Part shown: in pieces, positions 1 to 9,900 of the stretch | How positions within the stretch are numbered: the first letter of the stretch is position 1 | How the letters are laid out: each line of letters starts with the position of its first letter | Assembly (NCBI GenBank): GCA_965221635.1 | Contig: OZ244902.1 | Coordinates: forward strand, 3,038,001 to 3,102,000 | Length of the DNA: 64,000 nucleotides | Direction: 5' to 3' | Source: JAAXHB01 sp965221635 | Lineage (GTDB): Bacteria; Actinomycetota; Acidimicrobiia; Acidimicrobiales; Aldehydirespiratoraceae | The notes under the pieces: generated by a model | The model's database searches: none | What the model was told of the DNA's origin: nothing | What the model saw: the letters and a program-made list of their open reading frames with translations, nothing else | Position numbers and translations under genes: made by a program

Positions 1-1
1 A

Positions 2-1000
2 CACGGAGTGAAGTTCGCGTTGGCGCTCACCTCCGAACATGTGCGCAACACGGGCACCCTGGGCTTGGAAGCGCAGATTCTGGTGGACTCTCTGCCGGTG
101 GGGGTGCCCGCCCAGCGTTCGGGCCTAACCGCTGCCGACATTTCCGCCTTGAGGGGCCTGCTCACCGCGCACAAGCAGGGCGCGACTCCTCGGCCGGCCT
201 CCGATGAGCAGTCACCGGCTTGGGGCTCCGAGCAGGTCGAGGCCGCAAGCGGCGACGCCACGCAGAACCTCACCATGCAGCAGCCCGCCACGCTGGGCCT
301 CACCATGCAGCAGCCCGCCACGCTGGGCCCCGCCACTGGGGGGCCCACCACGGTGGCCTACTTGCAGTGCATGGCCGAGCAGCGCCTTTACCCGCAGAGT
401 CGGGTGACGCTCGGCGCCGAGCGCGACGCCTTGGGAATGCGACGGATACGCCTGCACTGGCATTACGACGAACACGACCGCACCGCGGTGATCGGCGGGC
501 TGCGCACGATGGCCGAGTGGCTGGGGTCAAACGGGTTGGGCCGCCTGCAGGTGATCCCGGCGGGAATCACTCTTGGCGCGCCGCACTTCTTTGACCCTCA
601 ACGGTTCATCAACCTTTACGGCGTGGACGTGACACGCGCCAACGACGAGGACTTCACAATCGGCGTTGGATACCACCACATGTGTACCACCCGCATGTCC
701 GACGATCCCGCCGACGGTGTGGTGGACGCCAACTGCAAGGTTCACGCCATGGACAACCTTTGGGTTGCCGGGAGTTCGGTGTTCGGCACCGGCGGAACCG
801 CCACTCCCACCCTCACGATCGTGGCCCTGGCCTGCCGCCTCGCCGACCACCGGAGCGGCGCGTTCACAGCGTGCTCACCTAGCCAACCCCACCCGAGCGC
901 TGCGGGGTTATTGATCGGTGTTGGAGGCGGTTACTGCTTGGTCGATTTTGGCGGCCAGGCGGCCGTCGTCCATGGCGGCTTGGGCGGCTTGCACACCTGA
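2..1000 (+). CDS. GMC-family oxidoreductase, C-terminal part (5' end outside window)
   Basis: This is the C-terminal substrate-binding part of a glucose-methanol-choline (GMC) flavoprotein oxidoreductase; the FAD-binding N-terminus lies upstream of the window. The diagnostic block is the GMC C-terminal signature near residues 220-280: GVGYHHMCTTRM, then VDANCKVHAMDNLWVAGSSVF and TPTLTIVALACRLADH, with the His expected at the active site. Residues of roughly 50-110 form a Pro/Gln-rich low-complexity insert containing a perfect 30-bp duplication. The family normally ends a few residues after the ACRLADH block, but this frame runs about 40 residues further and overlaps the 3' end of the convergent trpD by 93 bases. 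That tail is unlikely to be conserved. A TAG at 880-882 in another frame would give a family-like end if a small indel is present. The exact substrate cannot be told. Confidence 0.8.
   Translation, partial: HGVKFALALTSEHVRNTGTLGLEAQILVDSLPVGVPAQRSGLTAADISALRGLLTAHKQGATPRPASDEQSPAWGSEQVEAASGDATQNLTMQQPATLGLTMQQPATLGPATGGPTTVAYLQCMAEQRLYPQSRVTLGAERDALGMRRIRLHWHYDEHDRTAVIGGLRTMAEWLGSNGLGRLQVIPAGITLGAPHFFDPQRFINLYGVDVTRANDEDFTIGVGYHHMCTTRMSDDPADGVVDANCKVHAMDNLWVAGSSVFGTGGTATPTLTIVALACRLADHRSGAFTACSPSQPHPSAAGLLIGVGGGYCLVDFGGQAAVVHGGLGGLHT
269..328 (+). repeat. Perfect 30-bp tandem duplication inside the GMC gene
   Basis: Two identical 30-bp units (269-298 and 299-328) encode the decapeptide LTMQQPATLG twice, in frame. 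A third, degenerate stretch follows (PATGGPTT). The duplication lies in the low-complexity insert and keeps the frame. Confidence 0.95.
885..909. terminator. Weak hairpin between convergent GMC and trpD
   Basis: AACCCC (885-890) pairs with GGGGTT (904-909) around a 13-base loop. It sits at the convergent ends of the two genes. There is no long T-run, so termination function is an inference. Confidence 0.3.
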
Positions 1001-1955
1001 GGCGAGATCATCGACCACTTCGGCCACCACCAGAGCCGCGCCGGCGTTCAGCGCCACAATGTCTCGCACGGGCCCCGGCTCGCCTTGCGCTATCCCCCGG
1101 AGCAGTTCGGCGTTTTGTTCGGGGCCTCCGCCGCGCAGGTCACTCAGAGGCTGCTGGGGGCAGGCCCGCGTCGGCGGCGTAAACGGTGCGCGTGGTGAGC
1201 TCACCGTTGCGCAGTTCGATCACCAGGTTGGGGCCGGTTGTGGTGAGCTCGTCGAAGGCGCCGTCGCCGCTCACCACCATCGCTCGTTGCGAACCAAGGT
1301 TGCGCAGCGCCTCGGCCATGGTCAGCGCGAAACGTGGTTCCACCACACCCAGCAACTGACGTTTCACGTGACCGGGATGCGCCAGCGGCCCTAGAAGGTT
1401 GAACACGGTGGGAATGCCGATCTCTGAGCGCACCGCGGCCACGTGACGCATCGCCGGGTGGAAAGTCTTCGCGAACGCGAAACCAATCCCGGCCGAATGC
1501 ACCATTCGGGAAACCGCTTCGGGTGCGATGACGATGTTCACCCCCAGAGAGGTGAGCATGTCGAAGCTGCCCGACGTGGACGACGCTTTCACGCTGCCGT
1601 GCTTGCACACCACCGCGCCCGCCGCCGCCGCGCAAAACGAGGCCATCGTGGAAACGTTGAGCGCGTGCAACCGCCGCTGGGTGGTGCCGCCTGTGCCCAC
1701 GATGTCGATGGCCTCTTCGGGAACGTCAAGGGGCACCGCTTCGGCTCGCATCGAGGTGACCATTCCACCAAGCTCATCGGCGGTTGCGCCCTTGATTTGC
1801 ATGGCCATGATGAACGACGCCACCTGCGCGTTGGTGGCCTCGGCCGACAGGATCGACTGCAGCATCGCCCTGGCCGCGCCGGCGCTGATGTTGCGCCCCG
1901 CTGCCAGCGCCGACAGCAACTCCCGCCAACCTCCGTAATCGGAAAGACTGCTCAC
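908..1955 (-). pseudogene. trpD: Anthranilate phosphoribosyltransferase, split by a +1 frameshift
   Basis: TrpD transfers a phosphoribosyl group to anthranilate, the second step of tryptophan synthesis. Family hallmarks are clear in the N-terminal frame: GTGGTTQRRLHALNVST, the KHGS motif, the S-T-S-G-S-F-D motif, AFAKTFHPAMRHV and FNLLGPLAHP. That frame stops at about 1140 in ...DAGLPPAASE. The conserved C-terminus (DLRGGGPEQNAELLRG, then LNAGAALVVAE) continues in another frame from about 1160 to 908. The break falls at a run of five C on the coding strand (CTGCCCCCAGCAGCC); removing one C restores one 349-residue protein of normal length. A sequencing or assembly indel is as likely as a real mutation. 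Start: GTG at 1955 is preceded by GAGGGG at good spacing; a GTG two codons earlier (1961) is the alternative. Confidence 0.85.
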
Positions 1956-2007
1956 GAGCACCCCTCACGCCGTTTGTGTTGCCACCCGCGCCACCTCGGT
2001 TGCGGGC

Positions 2008-2036
2008 TTGTCCAGGGTAACTACCCTCGCTACAGC
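2008..2036 (+). promoter_or_regulatory. Probable promoter of rnpB
   Basis: TTGTCC (2008-2013) and TACAGC (2031-2036) are separated by exactly 17 bases. The predicted start, about 2042, coincides with the first bases of the RNase P P1 helix. The -10 is imperfect. Confidence 0.5.
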
Positions 2037-2040
2037 GGCG

Positions 2041-2365
<325 letters not shown>

Positions 2366-2388
<23 letters not shown>

Positions 2389-2911
2389 TCCCCCGCGCTA
2401 CTTGCCGATGGGCCCTGCCGCTTCGCGAAGGCTGCAACCGTCCCCGGCGGATCAGGTCGCGGCGCAGCGCCGCATCGGCGAGGCCCCTTGTGCGCGCCAC
2501 CCACAGCAAAGCCGCCACACCGACCAGCTCGAGCGCCACCAGCACCACCCAGGGCCGGTCGAAAGCCGGAAGCCCGCTTTCGCCAACGCCGTCGGAGAGG
2601 CCCATGAACGGCCACCAGAACAGCTCGGCTCGCTGCCACACCCCGGCGGCCACCAGAAAAACCAGCGTTCCGATGGGCACCCCCAGCAAGCGGCGCCGCA
2701 GGCGTTTGCGACCCCTGCCGGCGGTGGCCACCATCACCAACGTCAACAGCAGCACACTCCCCGCAAGCGTGTGCAGCACCCACGGGGCGCCGGTCGCGCC
2801 CTCGGCCAGCGGCGCCACCGATCCCAACGCCACGAACCTGTAGTCCGCTCCGCTGCTGTCGAGCACCAGCGCCACGAGCACCACCCCACAGGCCACGAAC
2901 CAGATCAGCAC
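2366..2911 (-). CDS. Small integral membrane protein, function unknown
   Basis: A protein of about 181 residues with four predicted membrane helices: near the N-terminus (LIWFVACGVVLVALVL), about 45-65 (VLHTLAGSVLLLTLVMVA), about 80-95 (VPIGTLVFLVAAGVW) and about 120-140 (WVVLVALELVGVAALLWVA). A basic loop (GRGRKRLRRRL) precedes helix 3 and a basic, disordered tail ends the chain, so the tail is probably cytoplasmic. No family is recognised. The start is set at GTG 2911, preceded by AGGGGTGGC; an upstream in-frame extension to 2956 is polar and runs into duplicated sequence, so it is rejected. The 3' end overlaps the rnpB 3' end on the other strand by about 20 bases. Confidence 0.6.
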
Positions 2912-3060
2912 GCCGCCACCCCTGATTTGTGATTGGTGAGCGGCGGCGCGCAGCACGCCGCCACCCTGACGCTCGAGATTTGCCGAGCGAGCGAAGCGCG
3001 CGCCACGAGCCAGATCAGCACTTTGGCCAGATCAGCACTGCGCCAACCAGATCAGCACTG
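2893..3060. repeat. Repeated copies of the start region of the membrane protein gene
   Basis: The 13-mer CCAGATCAGCACT occurs at 3010-3022, 3027-3039 and 3047-3059; its first 12 bases match 2900-2911, the start codon region of the membrane protein gene (GTG CTG ATC TGG on the minus strand). A second block, CAGCACGCCGCCACCCTGA, at 2951-2969 duplicates 2906-2924. Together they look like successive duplications in the gene's 5' leader. Confidence 0.85.
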
Positions 3061-3107
3061 CGGCCCCAGGCGGGTGACGTGGTCGGGGGGCCCTGCAGGG
3101 GTTGCCC

Positions 3108-3851
3108 TTAGCGCAGCACCAGGCGGCCGCACTCGGCGCAGTCGAGCACCTCGCCGGCCGGGCAGCGTTTGATGCGCGAAATCTCACCGGTGGGCATCTG
3201 AATGTCGCAATCGCAGCCCCGCACCGGGTCAAACGAAACGGCCGTGCGATGACCGAACATGGGCCGCAGCCTGTCGTAGTTGGCCAGCGCGGCTGCGTCC
3301 GCACCCGAGGCTGCCAAGTCCCGCTCCGACACGGTTTGGTCGAGTTGCTCGTTGATTTGTGACGATTCGGTGGCCAGCTCGGCTTCGAACACGGTGATCT
3401 GCTCGTTCACCGCGTGGCGTTTGGCTTCCAGTTCTGTGATCTCACCGGCGATGCCGTCCGCTTTGAGCATCGCCTCGATGGCCTGATCCTCAAGGGTGCT
3501 TTGACGGGTTCTGATGCCCTTCACCTCCACCTGCAGCGCCTCAAGGTCGCGAATGGCGCGCACCTGACCCGAATAGAGCCGGCTCTCCTTGGTCTTGACG
3601 CCTGCTTCGAGAAGGTCGAACTCGCCTTGCACGCGGCGTTGGCGCTGAACCACCTCGGCACGGGCCGCCTCCGCCTCTTCCAGAGAGCGTCCGATTTCGG
3701 CCTGCCTGGCCTGCGCGTCGGCGAGCCGGGTGCGCACCTCCAGGGTGGCGAGCTGGTGCTGAAGCTGCTCGATCCTGGTGTCGAGACGCTGCACCTCAAG
3801 AAGTGCGGGCGTCTCCTCGGATGGCGCCTGTTCGGCCTGCTCGCTGCTCAT
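3108..3851 (-). CDS. Coiled-coil protein with C-terminal C4 zinc ribbon
   Basis: A 247-residue protein of the COG1579 type. Residues of about 15-185 form a long antiparallel coiled coil (heptads rich in Leu, Glu, Arg and Gln). The C-terminal 45 residues carry a four-cysteine zinc ribbon, GCDCDIQMP...RCPAGEVLDCAECGRLVLR. Family members bind nucleic acid or act as assembly chaperones; in actinobacteria the role is undefined. The start ATG at 3851 has no Shine-Dalgarno but lies eight bases after TACAGT, which may be its own -10. The gene follows the giant surface protein gene with a 54-base gap that also holds a terminator-like hairpin, so it is probably transcribed separately. Confidence 0.85.
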   Translation of the reverse strand: MSSEQAEQAPSEETPALLEVQRLDTRIEQLQHQLATLEVRTRLADAQARQAEIGRSLEEAEAARAEVVQRQRRVQGEFDLLEAGVKTKESRLYSGQVRAIRDLEALQVEVKGIRTRQSTLEDQAIEAMLKADGIAGEITELEAKRHAVNEQITVFEAELATESSQINEQLDQTVSERDLAASGADAAALANYDRLRPMFGHRTAVSFDPVRGCDCDIQMPTGEISRIKRCPAGEVLDCAECGRLVLR

Positions 3852-3859
3852 GGCAAAAA

Positions 3860-3901
3860 ACTGTATTCGCCGGCGGCGGTGCGAGCTTCGATCAGCCGGC
3901 G
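3860..3901 (-). terminator. Terminator-like hairpin with T-run after the giant gene, overlapping a putative -10
   Basis: On the minus strand CGCCGGC (3901-3895) pairs with GCCGGCG (3874-3868) around a 20-base loop and is followed by AATACAGTTTTTT. The T-run fits factor-independent termination of the giant gene. The TACAGT (3865-3860) inside it may also be the -10 of the zinc-ribbon gene. Confidence 0.45.
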
Positions 3902-3905
3902 GGGG

Positions 3906-6900
3906 CTAGGGGCGTTGAGTGCCGAACTCTTGCCAGGTTGCGGTGTTGTCACCGTTGTGGTCGGTTTTGAGGACGGGGGTTTGGTTGGTGGCGCCGTGGT
4001 CCCACAAGTTGAGGCTCCAGGTGTGGAACGTGTGAGCGGACGTGGTTGGCGTGGTGTTGGTGTGCTGTTGCAACACCGCGAGGGTCTTGTGGAGGGGGGT
4101 GGTTCTGCTGGGATGGGTGGTGCTGCCCACACCTTGGTGCGTGTCGGAGGTGTAGTACACGGTCACGGTGATCAGCGGGCTGGTGCCGCCGTCGCGTTGG
4201 GCGGCGCCGGTGACAGCGCCGGTGGGAGTGGCCGGGGTGTTTGTGGCGCCGGTGATGATGGCGGTGGTGTAGGCGTAGGTGAGGGTGGTGCCGCTTTGGC
4301 GGCCGATCACGCCACCGGTTGTGGTGCCGGTGACTGCGGGTGCTGTGAGGGTGCCGGTGGTGTAGACGTTGCTGACGATCGTGGCGCCGGTGGTCTTGCC
4401 CACCAGACCACCCCAGGTGGTGGCCCCCGGGTTGGTGGGCGCGACGAGGGTGACGTTGGCGTAACTGGTGGAGATGATCGCGCTGTTGGCTTCGCCGACG
4501 AGGCCGCCTGCGGTGTGGTTGTTGGTGATCGTGGCCCGTGCGTAAGCGGCGATGATCGTGGCCGGGGTGGTGTTGGGCATGGTGCGGTGGACACCTGCCA
4601 CACCACCGACGGTGGCCAGCGACGTTCCGGTGTTGATCGTGGCCGTCACACCCACATGCGCGATGGTGGCGTTGTTGGCGCCGGTGAGCACACCAACATT
4701 GGCGAGGTTGCGGGCCACGGTGATGTCAGCGTCGTGCAAGTTGAGATGTTGCACTCGGGCGCCTGGCGCGAGTTGCGCGAAGAGGCCCCAGTTGCCGCTG
4801 GTGCCTGTGGCCTGGTTGATGAACAGGTTGCTGATGGCGTGATTGTTGCCCTCCAACAGCGCCCTGTAGTTTCCGATGGGCTGCCAGCCGGCGCCGTCGT
4901 TCCACCAGGTGCCGTCGTGGTCGACGTTGGTGATCTCGCCGTCGTTGTTGGAATCGAAGTCCAAATCGTCGACCAGTTCGTAGCCCCGGCACTCACCGGC
5001 GGGGCAGCCCATGCCAACCGGGTGGCCGGGGAACGCCTCGGCGTAGCTGGTGATGTTCGCTCCGCTGTCGGACAGGCCGTCGCCGTTGGAGTCCCAACGG
5101 ATCGCGTCAAGCTGCGCCAGGTTTGAGACCTCGATGAGGCCGTCGTTGTCGGTGTCGTAAGCGACCTGGCTGGTGACGGTCACCTCGAAGGTGTCACCGG
5201 CCCACAAGCCGTGACTGTCTGTGGCGGTCACCGTGATCACCGCGCTGCCGGGACGATGCGCCTTCACCAGCAACGCCGTCTCGCCATCAGCGGCGCGGGT
5301 GGTGTTGGTGGTGACCACCGACGGATCCGACGTGACCGCTTGATAGCCGATGAGGTTGCCGTTGTGATCGTGGAAGTACCCCACCGGGTCGTCCTGGTAC
5401 AGCTGATCGGTGGCGAGGGTGATGTCGGGCCACGGGTCGCGCACCACCGGGGATTTTCTGGCTCGCTGATCGCCGAACTCCTCCCAAGTGGCGGTGCCGT
5501 CACCGTTGAAGTCCACCTTCAGCACCGGGTACTGCACATTGGTGCCGTGATCCCACGTTGTGGCCGACCAGTGCTGGTAGGGCCCGCCACCAGTGGCGGA
5601 GTTGGCCCGCATTGCGTCGGTGGTCAACCCGGTGCCGCTTCCCGAAGTGGTGCTGGTGCGGGTGGTGAGGGTGTCCCAGTAGGTGTGATCGAAGAGGGTG
5701 TCGAAATTGAAGCCGAGTGGGGTGTAACCCAACAGCCCACCCGAGTACGCGATGGCGCTGGCGGTTATCTCGCCCAGCGCGTAACTGCGAGCCACTCTGG
5801 CGGTTCTCGAGAAGCCGATGAGCCCACCAACGATCGCTCCTGCGATGTCGTTGTCGTTCACGGCGCCCCAGGCGTAGGAATCCACAACGCTGGGATTGTT
5901 CGCCCCCGGCGGGTTCGACATCACCAAGCTCCCCAGCAGCCCACCGGCGAACACGAGCCGGGCGCCGTTGGCGGCGACGTCGCCGGTGGCGTAACTGCGC
6001 AGCACGCGAGTGTTGTCGGCGTCGCCCGCGAGGCCGCCAACCTCGTTGGTGCCGGTCACATCGGCGGTGGAGTAACTGTCGGTGATGGTGCCGTCGCTGA
6101 TGCTGCCCACCAGGCCGCCAACGGTCACACCAACCGGGCTGGTGGCCGTGGCGGGCGCAGCGGCGCCGGTGATGGTGCCGGTAACCGAGCTGCGCTCAAT
6201 GGTGGCGCCACCATCGAGACGACCGGCGAGGCCACCCGCGGTGGTTTGGGCCGAGTTCACGGTGATGTTCACGTTTTCGAGGTTGACGTTGCGTATCGCG
6301 GCCTCGCGACGGTCGTCTTGGGGGAGGACTTGTTCAAACAAGCCGTAGTTGCGGCCGGTATCGCCGGTGCCGGTGTTGATGTACAGGTTCGAGATGGTGT
6401 GCCCGTTGCCCTCAAAGATGCCCTTGTAACCACCGCCGAGATTGTGACGGCCGATCGGTTCCCAACCGGCGCCGTCGTTCCACCAGGCGCCGTTGTGATC
6501 ATCGGCGTCCACGTCACCATCACCATCAGAATCAAAGTCCAGGTCCGCCACAAGTTCGTAACCCAAACAACTGCTGCTGACACAACCCAAACCCGACCGC
6601 GCCCCCACAAACGCGGCCTCGTGACGTTCCCGGTACAAGCGTGTGCGCCATCCGCCCCTGCCGGTGTCGGAGTAGCCGCTGGCGTCGAGGTCGTAACGAA
6701 TCGCGTCGAGCTGCGCCAGAGTCGAAATCTCAACCAGACCGTCGTCGTCGGAGTCGTAATCAATGGCCACGTGATCAGTCACAGCGAACGTGTCCGACAC
6801 CGACAACCCATCGGGATCGGTGGCTGTGACCGTCACCGTGGCGGTGCCCCGCTGGAAGTGGAGCACTGTGAGGGTGCGAGTGTCCATGTCCACCGTTGCG

Positions 6901-9900
6901 GTCACCACACGCGAATCCGAGGTTGTGGCGCTGTAGGTGAGCTCAGTGTTGAACTCGTCCACAAACACCTCAGCACCGCTTTGCTCCAGGTTCAACGCCC
7001 GCGACCTGCCTGCCAGGATTGCCTGATCGGGGATCGGGTTCGCCACTGTTGGCGCCCGGTTGGAGCGCTGATCGCCGAACTCCTGCCACGTTGCCGTGCC
7101 GTCACCATCAAAATCGGTCTTGAGCGCCGGGTACTGGCTGCCCGTGCCGAAGTCCCACATCGGCAAGTGCCAATCCGCGTAAATGCCGCTGTAGTCGGCC
7201 TGGTTCACCATCGCGTTGGTGTCGGCTTGCAACTCCGCAGTTGTCTTCGCCACCGGTTTGGCTTGATCACCGGCGTCTATGCCCACACCGGAGGTTTGGT
7301 TGCTGCGGGTGGTGTCCCAGTACACATCCGCGGCGATCACTCCGGCGGTATCGTCCGCGGAGGGTCGCACCGACCCCGCGACCGCGCCGGTGGCGAACCC
7401 TGCGGTGTTGGTGCCGGTCACCGCACCCGCGGTGAACGACTGCGCCGCCTGGCTGCCGTCAAGGCGACCCACCAGCCCACCAGTCCACGACAACGCTGCG
7501 CCGGTGCCCTCTTTCACCGACGCCTTGGAATACACCCTGGTGAGACGCGCGCTGTCGTTGACGAAACCGGCCACGCCTCCCTGGGTCCACTCGCCGCCGG
7601 TGACACCGGTAGTGGTGGTGACCTCACCGGTGGAATACGAATCCACGATCTCGCCGCCGATCACACGACCCGCCAGGCCGCCGCCGACACCGGCGCCCGA
7701 GACCCCCACCGAGGCGAAGCTGCCCACGATGCGCGCCGTGCTGTTGGCCGTGGTTTGCAGGGTGCCGACCAGGCCGCCCAGGGTGGCTTGCGCGCTGGAG
7801 GTGATCTCACCCGAAGCCCACGAGTGCGACACCACGCCATTGGCGACACCCGCAATGGTGCCGATGTTGGCATTGGCAACCCCGACGCTGATCGACACGT
7901 CCACGAGGCCCAAGCGCCGCACCGACGCCGTTGGCCCGAGCGCCGCGAACAAGCCCCACCCGGTGCCGGTTGCGGACGAGCCGGCGTTGATGGTGAGACC
8001 GGTGATCACATGGCCGTTGCCGTTGAACGCCGCGGTGTAGGTGCCACCAATCGGCGCCCAGCCCGAGCCGTTGTTCCAGTAACGGCCCGAATGGTCGTCG
8101 CTGTCCACCCGGTGGTCGCTGTTGGCGTCGAAATGCAAGTCGGCTGCGAGTTCGTAACCCACGCAACCCGACAACGGACACCCCAGCCCCTCCACGCCGT
8201 TGGTGAACGCCACCGCGTGCTCCCCAGCCCATGCCGCGTCATCGGCCTTGCCATCACCGTCGAGGTCGTAACGGATCACGTTGAGCTGGGCGACGCGTGT
8301 GATCTCGATCAACCCGTCCGCGTCGGTGTCATACGCCGGCTGGTCACCGACGGTGACCGTGAACGTGTCGGTGACGCTCTTGCCACCCGGATCTGCAGCG
8401 GTGACCGTGACATCAACGGTGGCGCCAGTTGTGGTGGCCTTGATCGACACCACTCCATCGCTGTGAGCCACTGTGAGCCCCGCGGCGGTGGTGGACGACA
8501 CCGTGTAGGTGAGCGTGTCGCCGTTGCGGTCAAGGAAGTAATCGTCCAAGTCGATCCGCCACAACTCGCCCAGCCCGAGGACCCGCTCCGGCACCGGCAC
8601 CCACACCTGCGGGGTGACATCGGGGCGCTGATCGCCGAACTCGGCCCACGTGGCGGTGCCGTCGCCGTTGAAGTCGGCCACCAGCACCGGATACTGCACC
8701 TGCGTGCCGAAATCCCACGCGTCGCTGTCCCAAGCCGAGTACACGCCGTCATAGTCGGTGGCGACGACGCCGGCATTGGTTGGTGAACGCAACGCCGAGG
8801 TGTTCGCCGGGGTGCCGCCGCCAACGCTGGTGTCCAGGCCGACCGCCTGGGTGTCCCAGTACACGGTGGCGTTCACGGTGACCTCAGGTGAGGCGCCGGT
8901 TTGGCTGCCTTGCGCGCCGCCGACCCTCGCGCCTGGCGCCGTGCCGAACACCGGCCCTGTGGCCAACGACTCTCGCGATGTGGCCTTGTGGGCCCGGCCG
9001 ATGAGACTGCCCACGTGTACCTCGCCGAGTGGTGCGCCCAGCACCGGGCCCGACGCGTACACCTGCGACACCACCGTGGAGTCACCGGCGTAACCAACCG
9101 CGCCGCCGACAACCACCACCCTGGCGTCGGTGTTGGCCTGACCGTTCACCGGCCCCGAACTGTAGGAACGGCGCAGACCTGCGTAACCCATGTCGCCCAC
9201 GAGGCCACCCACACGACCCCAACCGAACACCTCCGCCGCGGAGAACGCCAACTCGATGCTGGGGTGAACGGAACCAAGCGGGCGGAACTGGCCCACAACG
9301 CCACCCACGAACGAACCCGCACCCGCGCCAATCACGGTGCCGGTGACCCCAACGCGGGACATGTTCCCGCGGCTCAGCCCAACCAGGCCGCCAACCTTGG
9401 ACAGCCGACCACGCGAAACCACGTCGGCGTCCACCAGCGACACGCCGCGAATCACCCCGGAAGCGCCCAGCCCGGCGAACAGCCCAATGTCGGCCTCGGG
9501 CAGCCGGCGGTCCACGAACAGACCGGTGATCTTGTGACCGTTGCCGTCGAACGTGGCGTCGAAAAAGCCACCAATCGGTTCCCACCCGGCGCCGTTGTTC
9601 CACCACGCACCCGAGTGGTCGTCGGCGTCTGTGTCGCCGTCACCATCGGAATCGAAACTCAAATCTGCGGTCAGTTCGTAACCAGAACACCCCGCCGACG
9701 GGCACCCACCGGCACCCGAAGAAGCAGCGAACGCCGCCAGATACCCGGCCTGACCCTCAGCGGTGTCCGCGGAGCCGTCACCGTCGAGATCCCAGCGGAT
9801 GGCGTTGAGTTGCGCCAGATTGGAGACCTCGATGAGGCCGTCGTTGTCGGTGTCGTGATCGGTGCCCGCCACCACCGTCACCACAAACACATCACTCGCC

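Noticed and set aside
1130..1180. Programmed frameshift in trpD
   Set aside because: No slippery heptamer with a downstream stimulator is seen, and trpD is not a known frameshifting gene; a plain indel is simpler.
5211..8786. 1,191-residue open frame on the plus strand
   Set aside because: Antisense shadow of the giant gene with a low-complexity Arg/His/Gly/Val translation and no domain signature.
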